Source of the DNA: Argentina anserina
Lineage: Eukaryota > Streptophyta > Magnoliopsida > Rosales > Rosaceae
Length of the DNA: 64,000 nucleotides
Assembly: GCF_933775445.1 (NCBI RefSeq)
Contig: NC_065874.1
Location: forward strand, 8,947,001-9,011,000
Direction of reading: 5' to 3'
The notes under the pieces were generated by a model, which had not been told where the DNA came from, did not search any database, and saw only the letters and a list, made by a program, of their open reading frames with translations. Below, piece by piece: positions 52,291 through 62,684 of this stretch. The number at the start of each line of letters is the position of its first letter. The first letter of the stretch is position 1. The translations under genes were made by a program, and so were the position numbers.

Positions 52291-53504
52291 CGGTGTATTA
52301 CGAGAGGGGTAACAGATGTGTACCAGCGTTCTTGGTACCCGTATTATAAATGCATTGGGTAACCAGAAGGGTTACTTAATTTCCTCATGAGCGTTTTATT
52401 TCATATTTCTTGCGTCAACCAGATGGGCTGACTATTGACTCATGAGGGCATTTATATTTGTTGTTTTGTGATCTTTCGTATATATTGATATGCGAACTGT
52501 ATTGTGATTTTACTCATACGAGCTATAAGCTTACCGGGTTTGTGTTTACAATCCCGGTGCACCAATTCGATGGTGTAGGGGATAATTCGGCAGGTGCTGA
52601 TTAGTGGAGGTTGAGTGACGACTACAGAGGCTTGAAGTCGTTCATATTCTACTTGCGGTGAGGTTTTTTTGTGTGGACTTGTGTGTGAGAATTTGTGAGT
52701 GATCTGTGAGGATTATTACATTTTCATTTTGTGTATGGATTATAATTTGGGTTGTAATAATTGGTTGTCTGAGTTGTATTGAGAACTCAGAATTGATCCG
52801 CTGTTACAATTTAATGATTTCTATTTATTTGAGATTATTTTGTGTTTAACGACTTTAGAATTTTGAGTTTTTAAGCTTGAAATTTTAGGGTCGTTACAAA
52901 CTTATTGGGGAATTTTTGGTGCAATGATAGAAGAAAGTGGAGGAGATCTTCAAAGCTAGGTTGCTACATTGCGGGAATGCATGGACGACTATAAGGTTAA
53001 CTATCCTAATGGAGTTGCTGGCTTGCTGCAGAGCACGCCTATCAAACAATCAAAGAGTCTGGAAATTTCTTAGTAAAGGAGGGTATGGACAAACTATACT
53101 TGCAGCAGTTGGTGCTTGTTTCCCTTCTATGAGACCAACTTTGGATGGGGAAAACCTTTATGGGCAAGTTTCTGTACTTCCCAAAAGAAAATTTTAGTTC
53201 TATTGATGGATGCGAAAGATGGTGCTGATACCGAAGCGTACTTGACTTTCTCGATCAGAGGAGGATATGGCCATAATTGAAAGCAATCAGGAGCTGCTTG
53301 CTTATGGATCTTTGAATCCAACAGTCATATAGCTAGTGAAAGTATGCAGAAAATCTCCTATCTTGCATGTGTTTAACAATTGTGATCTGTCATTGTTTTC
53401 TTGCTCATTGTTCATTCTTTTAAGTAAATTTATCTTGTTGAGAGAACATCTGCACAACTGTACTTTTGTTTTTCTTCTGTTACTACCCTTCTTAAGCTTT
53501 GGGA

Positions 53505-54870
53505 TAAACATGTCGCATAAGGTTGCCCATGCCTACACACGTACTCGGCGCATGCATACATTGTTGGGCTGCTAAGCCTGCTATATGACTTGGTTCTGGT
53601 GTAAATTAGCTTCCAGTGATTCGTTGCAGCTTCTGTTTCTCCGCCACAAGATTTCTTCATCAAGTCATCGCAACATTTCACATGGAATATGTTCATGAAG
53701 CTAGTAAAACAAGAATCAGTGTTTGAGGCCTCAAAGATTGCATTTCTCAAGTCTAAAGCTTTTAGTGCTACAGTCCCAAATCCCACAAGCGTGGAGGTAG
53801 TGTTCGTTCTCATTTAAAAATGGGCTACAGCTCTTCAGGATATAATTCACTCTCGTTCTACAAGGCCAGCCTTGTGGATTTAAAAAAAAAAAGTGAAAAA
53901 CGTTGCGCAAACCCAATTTCATGTACAAATGTTGGAGTATCTGCATGCAGCAAAGGCAGAAGAAAGAGAGGCAAATCTTCAAATAACACTATAACAGCCA
54001 TGCTCAGGAAAGGTAGTGTGGAATTTAAACTGAAATACGGTAATGGACATCTAATGCGGAAGTAAGCAATTGCACCAGTTGCACAAATGCAAAATCAGGT
54101 TACTATATACAGCATAGTGGCTTCCATTGTTTTATTTGTTTATCAAGAACAGAATTAATAAAGCAGCCAACTGGCATTGCTTTTTTATGTTGTAAACTGG
54201 AAGTATGGATGGCTGAAGCAACTGCCCTCAGAGATGCCCTTCTCAAAGCAAAAGAACTCAACTTTGCAAAAGTGGTGGTTGAAGGTGATTCTTCTTTGGT
54301 CATCAATTGTATCAAAAATACCTTCACCACCCCTTGGAGATTACTTACAGTTGTCCAAGATATCAAACGACTTGCTGCTGAGTTTGAAGACATTTCCTTC
54401 CTCCTGAGGGAAGCCAATTTCGTTTCCAATGCGCTCGCCAATGTTGGTCAAAGTTCAATGTTATCCCGTAATTGGGAGATGAATTTTCCCCAAAGTGTTG
54501 TGGCTGCTTTGAATTTTGATCTTTTTGTAGCTCGCTTCTCCAGAAGTTTCTCTTCGAAAATTAGTCCTTTTCGTATAAAAAAAAAACTGGAAGTATGGAT
54601 CAAGATGCCGTGAGGGATGATATCGTTGAAATTAAGACCATATATGACTCTCAATTCAACTATGAACTATATATCTACTACAAAAGCCGACAGCCAACCA
54701 GGGGTAATTGTCCAAGACAACTATAAGTCTACATTCTACAACTGCCCCGTTGGTACGGTGCAGGGTTTTCTTCTAGGAGGCCAATGTTAGACGGAAAGCA
54801 TCGGATATGGGTGAGTACCCCAGAAGCACAAGTCAAGAATGTCAACTGTAAAGATTGACACTCAAGGGTT
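53505..54870 (+). pseudogene. BAHD acyltransferase fragment, with an L1 insertion
   Basis: INMSHKVAHAYT (from 53511; the HXXXD Asp is changed to His) is followed by PPQDFF (about 53642), FEASKIAFLKSKAFSATVPN and VEVVFVLI (to about 53815), a region ending YGNGHL (about 54030-54055) and NCTSC (about 54068). After the L1 insert at 54211-54583 a final piece reads WVSTPEAQVKNVN (about 54806-54845). The N-terminal third is missing and the frames are broken. The 54100-55080 part is repeated at 63330-64000, so the relic was duplicated together with the gene that follows it. Confidence 0.8.
54211..54586 (+). mobile_element. 5'-truncated L1 (LINE) insertion with RNase H-like domain
   Basis: One frame reads AEATALRDALLKAKELNFAK, VVVEGDSSLVINCI, VVQDIKRLAAEFEDISFLLR and EANFVSNALANVG. 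This is a nearly complete plant-type RNase H-like domain with the expected acidic residues (E in AEA, D in EGDS, a late N/D in SNALA). It ends in a run of ten A (54577-54586). The 14-17 bp sequence aaactggaagtatggat flanks it at 54194-54210 and 54584-54600. Poly(A) plus a long direct duplication is the signature of target-primed reverse transcription. The related sequence at 63422-63445 is uninterrupted at this point. Confidence 0.9.
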
Positions 54871-55035
54871 TTAAATAAGAAACATGGGCTGAACTTGAAA
54901 CCAATAACTCAGGAGAACCAAGCATGTGCATCTCTCAATCACACTCAACTACAACTAGTCCAATGACAATATTTTCTGTTATGAGAAATTGAGAATGAAG
55001 TTATATAGGAGCCCTCATCCTATGGTCAACTCGAG

Positions 55036-55046
55036 CCCTTATATAG
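55036..55046 (+). promoter_or_regulatory. TATA-like element of the intact BAHD gene
   Basis: cccttatatag stands about 50 bp before the ATG at 55093. It is preserved in the duplicated upstream block at 63959-63970, which supports its being a core promoter element. Confidence 0.5.
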
Positions 55047-55092
55047 ATGGTATCGAGTTCATGGATATGAAACTCAATTGTGGAGAAGAAAA

Positions 55093-56421
55093 ATGAGTAC
55101 AGATATCCAGGTTGAAATCATTCACAAAGAAACAATAACACCATCCTCTCCAACTCTGCCCCACCATAAAGTTGTAGAACTCTCTTTTCTGGATCAGTTT
55201 ATTCCTGAAGTTTATGTCCCGCTGATTCTTTTCTATCCCAATCATACTGATGGTGAGGTTGATACCAATCACCAGTCATTGATAGCAGAAAAATGCGGCA
55301 TTCTAAAAGCATCACTATCCAAAACTCTCACTCAATTCTATCCCTTAGCAGGGAAATTCCAGTACAATGATTCATTCTGTTGCGATGACCGTGGGGCTGC
55401 ATTCATTGTAGCCAGGGTGAATTGTCGGATATCAAGGATTTTGGAAAATCCTGATACTGAGATGCTAAAATGTCTGTTTCCAGCTGCTGTAGGATCCACA
55501 CAAGCACTTACAGGTCATCTTCTACTGGTCCAGATCAACTTCTTCGAATGTGGTGGAATGGCAATTGCAATCAGCATTTCACACAAGGTGGCAGATGCTT
55601 TTACCTTCAGCACTTTCATAAAAAGCTGGTCCGCGGCTGCCCTTGTCCCCAGTAGTACGACTGATCATCCAGTGGTTCCTGCGGATTTTGGTGCTGCAGC
55701 TTTTCTTTATCCTCCACAAGATTTCTTAAACTCACCAAAACCTCTTGTGGAATTTATTCAAGGAAAGTGCATAACAAGAAGATTGGTCTTTGACGCCTCA
55801 CGAATTGCTGCTCTCAAGTCCAAAGCTGCTAGTGCTTCCGTGCCAAATCCCACACGTGTTGAAGTAGTGTCAGCACTCATCTGGAAATGTGCCATGGAAG
55901 CATCACGATCAAACTTGGGTTCGATAAGGCCTTCCTTGTGGTGTCAAGCAGTGAACATGCGGAAAAGATCAGGGCAGGCCTTCACAGAAAACATATTGGG
56001 AAATTTTGTGTGGCGCTTTGCAGCAATGACAGTAGAAAGTGAAGTAGATCTTCAAAGCTTGGTTACTGCATTGCGGAAAAGCATCGAGGACTTTAAAGTA
56101 AATTACCCTAATGGACTTACTGTCGAGAATGCCTATCAATTAATCAAAGAGTCTGGGAACTTCTTTGCAAGGGAGGGCGTAGACAACTATAATTGCACCA
56201 GTTGGTGCTGGTTACCTTTATATGAAACCAACTTTGGATGGGGAAAGCCATATTGGGTAAGTTTCCCTAGTCTCCAATTGAAAAATATAGTCATATTGAT
56301 GGATGCAAAAGATGGCAATGGCATCGAAACATCCTTGACTTTCTTAGAAGAGGACATGGCCAAAGTTGAAAGCAATAAGGAGCTGCTTGCTTATGGAGCT
56401 TTGAATCCAACTGTGATATAG
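55093..56421 (+). CDS. BAHD acyltransferase, vinorine synthase-like, intact
   Basis: Single exon, 442 residues, usual length for the family (430-460). It starts MSTDIQVEIIHKETITPSSP. Catalytic HXXXD is HKVAD at residues 164-168, in SISHKVADAF. The second family motif is NFGWG at 380-384, in YETNFGWGKP, with Asn in place of the usual Asp. Between them are RRLVFDASRIAALKSKA, IWKCAMEASRSNLG and QAVNMRKRSG. BAHD enzymes are soluble and cytosolic and move an acyl group from acyl-CoA to an alcohol or amine. The general sequence fits the clade of vinorine synthase, stemmadenine acetyltransferase and fruit alcohol acyltransferases, but the substrate cannot be read from sequence. It is the only undamaged member of the cluster. 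A frame extends five codons upstream without an ATG, so 55093 is the first possible Met. Confidence 0.94.
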   Translation: MSTDIQVEIIHKETITPSSPTLPHHKVVELSFLDQFIPEVYVPLILFYPNHTDGEVDTNHQSLIAEKCGILKASLSKTLTQFYPLAGKFQYNDSFCCDDRGAAFIVARVNCRISRILENPDTEMLKCLFPAAVGSTQALTGHLLLVQINFFECGGMAIAISISHKVADAFTFSTFIKSWSAAALVPSSTTDHPVVPADFGAAAFLYPPQDFLNSPKPLVEFIQGKCITRRLVFDASRIAALKSKAASASVPNPTRVEVVSALIWKCAMEASRSNLGSIRPSLWCQAVNMRKRSGQAFTENILGNFVWRFAAMTVESEVDLQSLVTALRKSIEDFKVNYPNGLTVENAYQLIKESGNFFAREGVDNYNCTSWCWLPLYETNFGWGKPYWVSFPSLQLKNIVILMDAKDGNGIETSLTFLEEDMAKVESNKELLAYGALNPTVI

Positions 56422-59363
56422 ATGGCATGCAGAAAGTCTCCGTTCTTGTGCCTCTGCTTAAATGTGATCAGTCATTGTTTTCTTCCTCATAGTCCTTCCT
56501 GAGATATAAAGTGATGACACCGTTAATTGAGAGACCATCTGTAGATTCTGTACTTTGTTTGTTTTTTACTATCCAGTATTCGGAATTCAACCGAACAATA
56601 AATAGCAGGTTTCGTACAAGGACTTGGACTGTTTGTTTAATACCATGATTAACATAATGTTTTCTTGTAGCAAGTATCTGGAGACATACATCTTATACAT
56701 GCTGAAAGCTACCAATTCAGGTTTAAAGAAAAACAGTAACTAGACATAACTAAATTAGCAATTTAAGACCGAAAGGATTTTGAGTATGTAGAGATAAAGC
56801 ATTATAACCTCAATATTCTCCAGAAAACCGGAGCTGGCGTCCAAGCAGAACCAGAGCCGCAGCCGCTCTCACAGCATTTTTTTGTGGCCTGCAAAAGGAT
56901 GCACATGAAAATGATAAATAAATAAACATATAGCATTTTCAATAAAGAACCTATTTCCTACAGTATTGTTGAACCTGTCAATGGATTTTATATTTTTCTA
57001 ATGCTATCTACACACAAGTCTAAAATGGCCCATGATTTAAGCTTACTATAGTATTTAATTGGTGGCTGAAGTGGTTAGTCCAAGTTAAAAAGTTTATAAA
57101 TAGGGGAAATTAAGTCTGTGTAATGATTTTTACCATTGACTGGTGAATACAATTCTCAGATTTCTCTGTAAACTATTGTCTTCTTACCAAAAAAACAAAA
57201 TATGGTTTTGCATGTGTGGGTGTACACACGACGGATTGACTACAAATTTGTTTATAAAAAAAAACATTTCATGGAATTTTCTTAGGTACCCACATTTATA
57301 AATATGACTACAAATTTGTTGTTATTGTGGTAAAATCAATAATTATTTAAGTAATTGTAGTTTTATTATAAGTAAGTACTTCACTTACAACATTTTATAA
57401 GTTTTTAAACAAATTGTAATGATGGTAATTTTGTTCAATTATATGTAAATGTGTAAAATAAATGTGATAATTTTATTATCAATGTCGTAATTTAATTCAA
57501 TGAAATTATTATTAATGTAATAATTTTGTTCAATATTTATATGGTATACGTCCATGTTCCACATACGACCCAACATTTCATCCTCTTTTACCCAGCAGGA
57601 ACATAACACAAATCAAAGGAAGACAAAGACATAGGCAAAGAAGAGTCATAGGTGCAATATAAGAAACTCTGGTTTCTATCTGTATTGTGAACAAGAACAT
57701 CATGCCAATAAAAAGTTAAAAACCAACAACAGCTCCAATTATTTTTTCAGAAAAGCAATCATGTCTTTAACTTTTTACTTTCTAATCATTTCTTTTGAAC
57801 CAGTATTACACCCCATTTCATAAATTACAGATTATCAAGGGTATAACTGATTCAGATCTCAGATGATAGAATCAGATACTAAATATCTGAAAATCGCAAT
57901 CAACAACCCAGAAAAAAGCTAATAAGAATCATAATAATAAGTTTCAAAGGCATTAATTAGCACACACAAAACAAAATCGATACAACAATGCATCATATAA
58001 TAAGGAGTGTCTTGCATTATTTATCGATAACAAAATAAAACAGTTGACTGATGTACGTCTAGGGATCAACCTTGGTGTATGTCAGTCCTTGTAACTAGAG
58101 TATGGATCAAGATGGCTTTAGGGATCAAAGTTGAGATCGGGACCATATACATCTCTCAAATCTGATTTGCGTTGTATGTAGTATACTGTTGTTTATACTT
58201 TATATACCAGACCATGGGGAGATAAACCAGTGCCAATGATGAATGATCCAAGCTTTCCTATTAATATGATTCTTGTAGTCCTACAACCACTATGAGATCA
58301 TGATGAATCAGAATAATATAGTTCTATCGCGTGGTATTACCTATATAGTCAAAAACACGACTACAAGAAACTTAGACATTAATATTATGTGATGCAATGC
58401 AATCAAATTAAATATAAAGTTGTGTAGTGTGTAACAAACCAAAAGAGAAAAAAGATATAGCCGGTATGGAAAATAGCTATGTACTTTCTATCTCTCTCAT
58501 AGTGATACCAATTTGGATTATGCATTTAAGAGATCAGTAATGCATAAGTTTCGTAGGCTGCTATCAGATACTTTAGATATTATAAACCTTAACCGACCTT
58601 TTAAGAAAATAAAGATTTGATTTGGCTTACACCAATACGCTTGGGATAAAAATTTGTCTGCAGCTCAAAAGTAAGACCTACAGAGTTGGTCTTGAAGTCA
58701 TTAATCTATCTTATTGCCATAACATCAGAGAGAGAGAGAGAGAGAGAGAACATGTAACAAATGCTACTATAAAACCAAAATTTTCCAGCAGCAAAAGCCA
58801 ATCATAATCGCTAAAATACTGTAATATCCTTTGTGCTTCCATTTGTATCAGGAGGTTTCTATTACTAGTGATTGAACGTAGCCATTACCGTAGTATAAAC
58901 TGAAAGACTTAAAGTTATATACCCGAATGATTCATCCCCCAACAAAAAATTTACTTGAGTGCACAAACCATTTTATAGACTGATTTCTAAACATATCAAA
59001 AGACAACACAGTATTGTAATTGCGCCTCTGCAACCAAAGACCAATGGCTGCCCACAGAATAATTGCTAAAGTAAGAAAGGAAAACGAAGATTCAAATCAA
59101 ACCTCAGTTTTATTTCCCAGTAAATTGGAGTTGGCGCCAAGAACACAGCCCAACCTAGATAACGGACCAAAGAACTCAACTTTGGAGAACAAGAATTCAA
59201 GTGATGGAGAGAGAACTGAGAAGAGAAGTCAACACTACGAACACATTGGGTCCTGGGCTTGCCTGGCTGGGCCTTTTCTGGACTAGAATTGGTTGGCCCA
59301 TATACTCCATTCTCTTGGTCCTAGACTTGAAGCTGAAGGTACGTAATAACTTACCCTAATTTC
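56422..59363. other. Intergenic; no gene confidently seen
   Basis: AT-rich. A minus-strand open stretch at about 56792-56890, behind an acceptor-like tttgcag, would encode an alanine-rich peptide ending RQLRFSGEY. A weakly similar piece lies at about 59105-59165, so a minus-strand gene between them is conceivable but unsupported. A GA run lies at about 58728-58749. Confidence 0.35.
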
Positions 59364-59845
59364 TAGTGGTGGGCACGGGACGGGATGAGGTTTATCCTAC
59401 GTCTCATCCCACTTTTTTGAATCGGGACATGATCAGGACAGAACAAGGGTTTTTAAGAATGCATCACACTCGGGATTAATCCCGGTTGGGACGGGACGGG
59501 ACAAATCCCACATTGCTATGAAGTTAAATAAAAACCTATATTTTTACTTTTTCATTAACAAAGTAACATTCAATAATGAAATTTTAACAAAAAAAAATGC
59601 ATATTATGTTCAAAATATTATAATTTATCATTACTATTTGAGTTGATATAATTTTCGAGTTATTAAGAACATAAATTAGTTTCATTTTGATACAAATATA
59701 TAAGAATTTTTAAGTTTTCATTAAAGGTGGGACGAAGCGGGATAAAATTATTCGTCCCACGTCCCGTCCCACTATTATAAAACGGGACGGGACGGGACAT
59801 ACGTCCTATGAATTTCGGGACGGGATCGGGATATGCCCACCTCTA
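59364..59845. mobile_element. hAT-type MITE, 482 bp
   Basis: The ends are tagtggtgggcacggg and cccacctcta, an inverted pair. The flanks ctaatttc (59356-59363) and ctaattta (59846-59853) are an 8-bp duplication with one change. Subterminal gggacgggacggg motifs occur on both sides, and the interior is AT-rich and non-coding. Confidence 0.85.
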
Positions 59846-60099
59846 CTAATTTATATCCACTATTTTTTATTTATATTTTTTATTTTGTTAATTACAGTTA
59901 CATCCTTCATATATTAAAAATTTGTTTAAATTAGCCTATAATCTAGAGATATTTATGTAATTTCAGAAATATTTTAGTTGATAAAAATGTTTGTGTTTTG
60001 TTATAATAGTAAGATTATTAGTAAGATTATTGTTATACTAACAATAGTAAGAATGTAAGATATATATAAGTACAAATTTCATACATACTATTTCTCGAT

Positions 60100-60785
60100 G
60101 GGTGCTGCTAAATGTACCCAGCAAATGTCTAGTATACCCAGCAAAATTTTTTTACCCATTTTACCCATATACTCTTCATACACAACACATATTTCATAAA
60201 ACCAAACCAAGCAACCCGAGCTCTCTTCCATGACTATATTTTGAGTCATGAACATTACATATTGACATCAATTAAGTTTTGGTCCTATACTGAAAGCCAG
60301 CCCCCAAAACACTAAAAACTAGAACTATAGAATGATTTTTTCCCATTATTATAGTTGTAGAATGTTCATATAGAGGAAACCCAGAACTTGGTGTCAATCG
60401 GTCATTCAAATAATTAATATTGTAGAATTGTACGGACATGAACATGCAATTTGAAGTCACCAGACCCTTTATGAGATTTCAAACTTTCTACACCTCAGCA
60501 GGGTTGATAAATGATAATGTACTCATTGCTGAGTGCAACTACCCATAAGAAACATGTTCCTCCTTAGCTCAACTAATTTCATATTACTCATCATCATGTT
60601 ATGACATGATGCCATATATACAATGAATTTTGATAACATAATAACAATCAGGTCATCTTGGGACAGAGGAGAGGTTCCACAAAGGCAAGTTTTGCAGTGC
60701 ACTTATTATTCAAAGAGGGGTAAAATTGGTAAGAAAATAAATGATGGGTATGTATAGAAATATCTTAGGTACATTAACAACACCC
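60100..60785. mobile_element. MULE-like non-autonomous element, 686 bp
   Basis: The left end gggtgctgctaaatgtaccc mirrors the right end ggtacattaacaacaccc. The flanks tttctcgat (60091-60099) and tttcttgat (60786-60794) are a 9-bp duplication with one change, the size typical of Mutator-like elements. No transposase frame is inside. Confidence 0.78.
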
Positions 60786-62216
60786 TTTCTTGATATATTG
60801 TTCATCAACTAAAAGAACAGTGTCGGCTCAAGCCGAGTTGTCGCGCACATTCCTAATTTCTCATTCTCTTCAACACTAAATTTCAGCTCAATCCTTCACC
60901 GTTCTTCTCACAGAACTTGCGGCTTGGCTTGGCGCGACTCATGGAATTCTGAATATATCCTTACATACGTTAGCTAGCTGTTGTCTTTGGTCTTCGTGTC
61001 CACACCGCCTCTTCTTTCTTTCTCTCCCTCCATTGTGATTTAACAAGAAGCTGCACATTTGAAGAAGAGGAGCATGTATTACCCAGCAGTTCAACACCTC
61101 CATAATAGCTTGTTGTCACATCCCGCCAAACTTGACCATTTTAACCTTGAGTATTTTTGAAACAAGCATGACTCAAGGAAGGTTACGGAAGACACTTAAA
61201 TATTTAGGCGGATCCGGAAAATGGTAGAACTCTTTGGAAGTTCATAGAAGGTTCTAGAAGGCGTTGGAAGTCTCCGTAGGAATGAGAAAGCCTTGGGACA
61301 TCTCCGGATTTCTTTAGAACCATGGAGAGACTAAGGGAACAAGACCACTCCGGAAGTCTCTAGAATACTCAAGGTAGCTCTTAGCTTTGTGTAGACTCGT
61401 ATAGATTTCTCTAGAGTCATCTACACTTGTACATAGTCCTAGAATTCTCTAGAACTATTGAGGTAGGATGGGAAGGCCTATAAATAGCAAGACACCCTCA
61501 CATTTGAGGCATTAAGTAAGTTGCCTTCAAGCATACTTGTAAACACTCTTGTAAGCTTTCTTTGTTCAATATAAGTTCTCTTTAGAGATATTATCTTTGC
61601 CTTTCAATTGTTTTAGCCAGGTGTTGCAAGAGTAAGACTGACTTAACATGAGGTGGGTTCGAGCATGAAGGAAACTAAATTGATTTCGTGGTGATTGATT
61701 GTATGGGTAGGAGTCTTGAATTACCCAATTAAATGAATTTTGGGATTTGGGTTAATTCTTGGTGATGAAGCATGTGAATTGAAGGGGTGGATCAATTCCA
61801 GACATACTGAGAGACTGAGAGAACGAGAGAGGGAAAGAACAAAGAGAGTAATTTGAGAGACTTCTTGGGAGTCTGTCTTAAGGTTCTTTGTTTCATTTAT
61901 TATCTTTTTACAACTGCATGTTTGGTTTCTTTGAAGTTTTTTTTTAATCACGTATCAACCAGCACCTCCCGGATAGATTATGCTTTCAAAATTGAATGGG
62001 AAACTTCATGAATTGCATGAATTTTGAGATTTCATTAGATTCTTAATGATTGGTCAAGTAATCTGATTGTGTGACTTTCTAATTGATTTGGTTTCAGATT
62101 GAGAAAACTTTCGAGTGCATCCCAAGGTGTTCTTCATGTACTTTTGCAATATTAATATAATCTAATTGTAGTTCATTCTATTTACAATTTCATTGTGATA
62201 CTAGGATTTTTTTAAA
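60786..62216. other. Intergenic with a possible LTR fragment
   Basis: From 61114 (tgtcacatcccgcc) to about 61620 the sequence has LTR-like traits: a TG start, a region rich in ttctagaa-type short repeats, and ttgttcaatataa near the end. No target duplication was found. Upstream, an ATG at 61074 opens a short frame MYYPAVQHLHNSL that runs into this sequence; I do not recognise it. Confidence 0.3.
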
Positions 62217-62631
62217 AAAATATATATATATATATATATATAGCTCTTCTTGGTTGCGGAGGTCCGCACCACTGTTTTGGTGCAGATTTCTATTTGTGCA
62301 CCACTTTCCGATCGAATTTTCTTATCTCCACCGTTTATAATATTGTATAGATTATCTATGCAAAACTTCAGCCAATTTGGTGATTGTTAAGGCCCTTAAA
62401 ATTGCGTTTTTCTGTTAAAAACATGAACATTTCATGTTTGATAGAATTCAGTTCGTCCATTTGGTTTTCGATTTTGTGGACCTTAACGATCACCAAATTG
62501 GCTGAAATGTTGCATAGATGATCTACACAATATTATCTAGATACTAGACGGTGGAGATGAGGAAATGCGACCGAAAAGTAGTTCAAAAATGGAAATCCGC
62601 ACCAAAACCATTGGTGCGGATCTCCTTATTT

Positions 62632-62682
<51 letters not shown>
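62217..62682. mobile_element. Foldback MITE inserted in a TA tract
   Basis: 62244-62410 and 62478-62633 are long inverted copies. The left arm has ggaggtccgcaccactg, ttttggtgcagattt, atctccaccgt and agccaatttggtgat. The right arm gives the same blocks on the opposite strand. TA runs flank both sides (62219-62242 and 62634-62682). The transcript of either strand would fold into a hairpin of about 160-bp arms with a loop of about 70 bases. Confidence 0.85.

Positions 62683-62684
<2 letters not shown>

Larger units (their letters stand above)
49648..52898 (+). mobile_element. Solo LTR copy 5, inside BAHD pseudogene B
   Basis: It runs from TGTAATAACCC to GGGTCGTTACA (3251 bp), with a perfect 5-bp duplication aactt at 49643-49647 and 52899-52903. 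TATA tataaata is at 49973, and the palindrome gggtttcc/ggaaaccc at 49997-50018. It carries the same 28-30 bp tandem array as copy 2 (50878-51190) and a 3-unit repeat of about 93 bp at 52011-52290. It is the longest copy because of these arrays. Confidence 0.9.
46242..53333 (+). pseudogene. BAHD acyltransferase pseudogene B, split by two solo LTRs
   Basis: The 5' part runs 46242-46692: MCGDFKVEVIP, a frameshift, then LNAEKTNILKVSLSETLTHF, SCDDRGAAFVEDRVNCRI and QALTCHLLLVHVNF. LTR copy 4 follows. A 145-bp middle piece (49503-49647) begins FFECGGVA, jumps by internal deletion straight to IWK, and reaches the RPSMWFQSVNMRKRPGQALTEN block; the HXXXD region is lost. LTR copy 5 follows. The 3' part (52899-53333) covers the C-terminal domain, including ETNFGWGK (Asn where the family has Asp), and ends ELLAYGSLNPTVI and TAG at 53331-53333. 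Frameshifts and stops occur in all three pieces. It is closely similar to the intact gene at 55.1 kb. Confidence 0.93.

Noticed and set aside
56792..56890. Minus-strand terminal-exon-like stretch ending RQLRFSGEY
   Set aside because: Only an acceptor and about 25 codons; no matching upstream exons or family found, although a weakly similar piece lies near 59.1 kb.
61074..61160. Short frame MYYPAVQHLHNSL as a first exon
   Set aside because: It runs into LTR-like sequence and no downstream exon was recognised.
61114..61620. Solo LTR starting TGTCACATCCCG
   Set aside because: No matching 5-bp flank or defined 3' end was found, so it is kept only as a remark in the intergenic entry.
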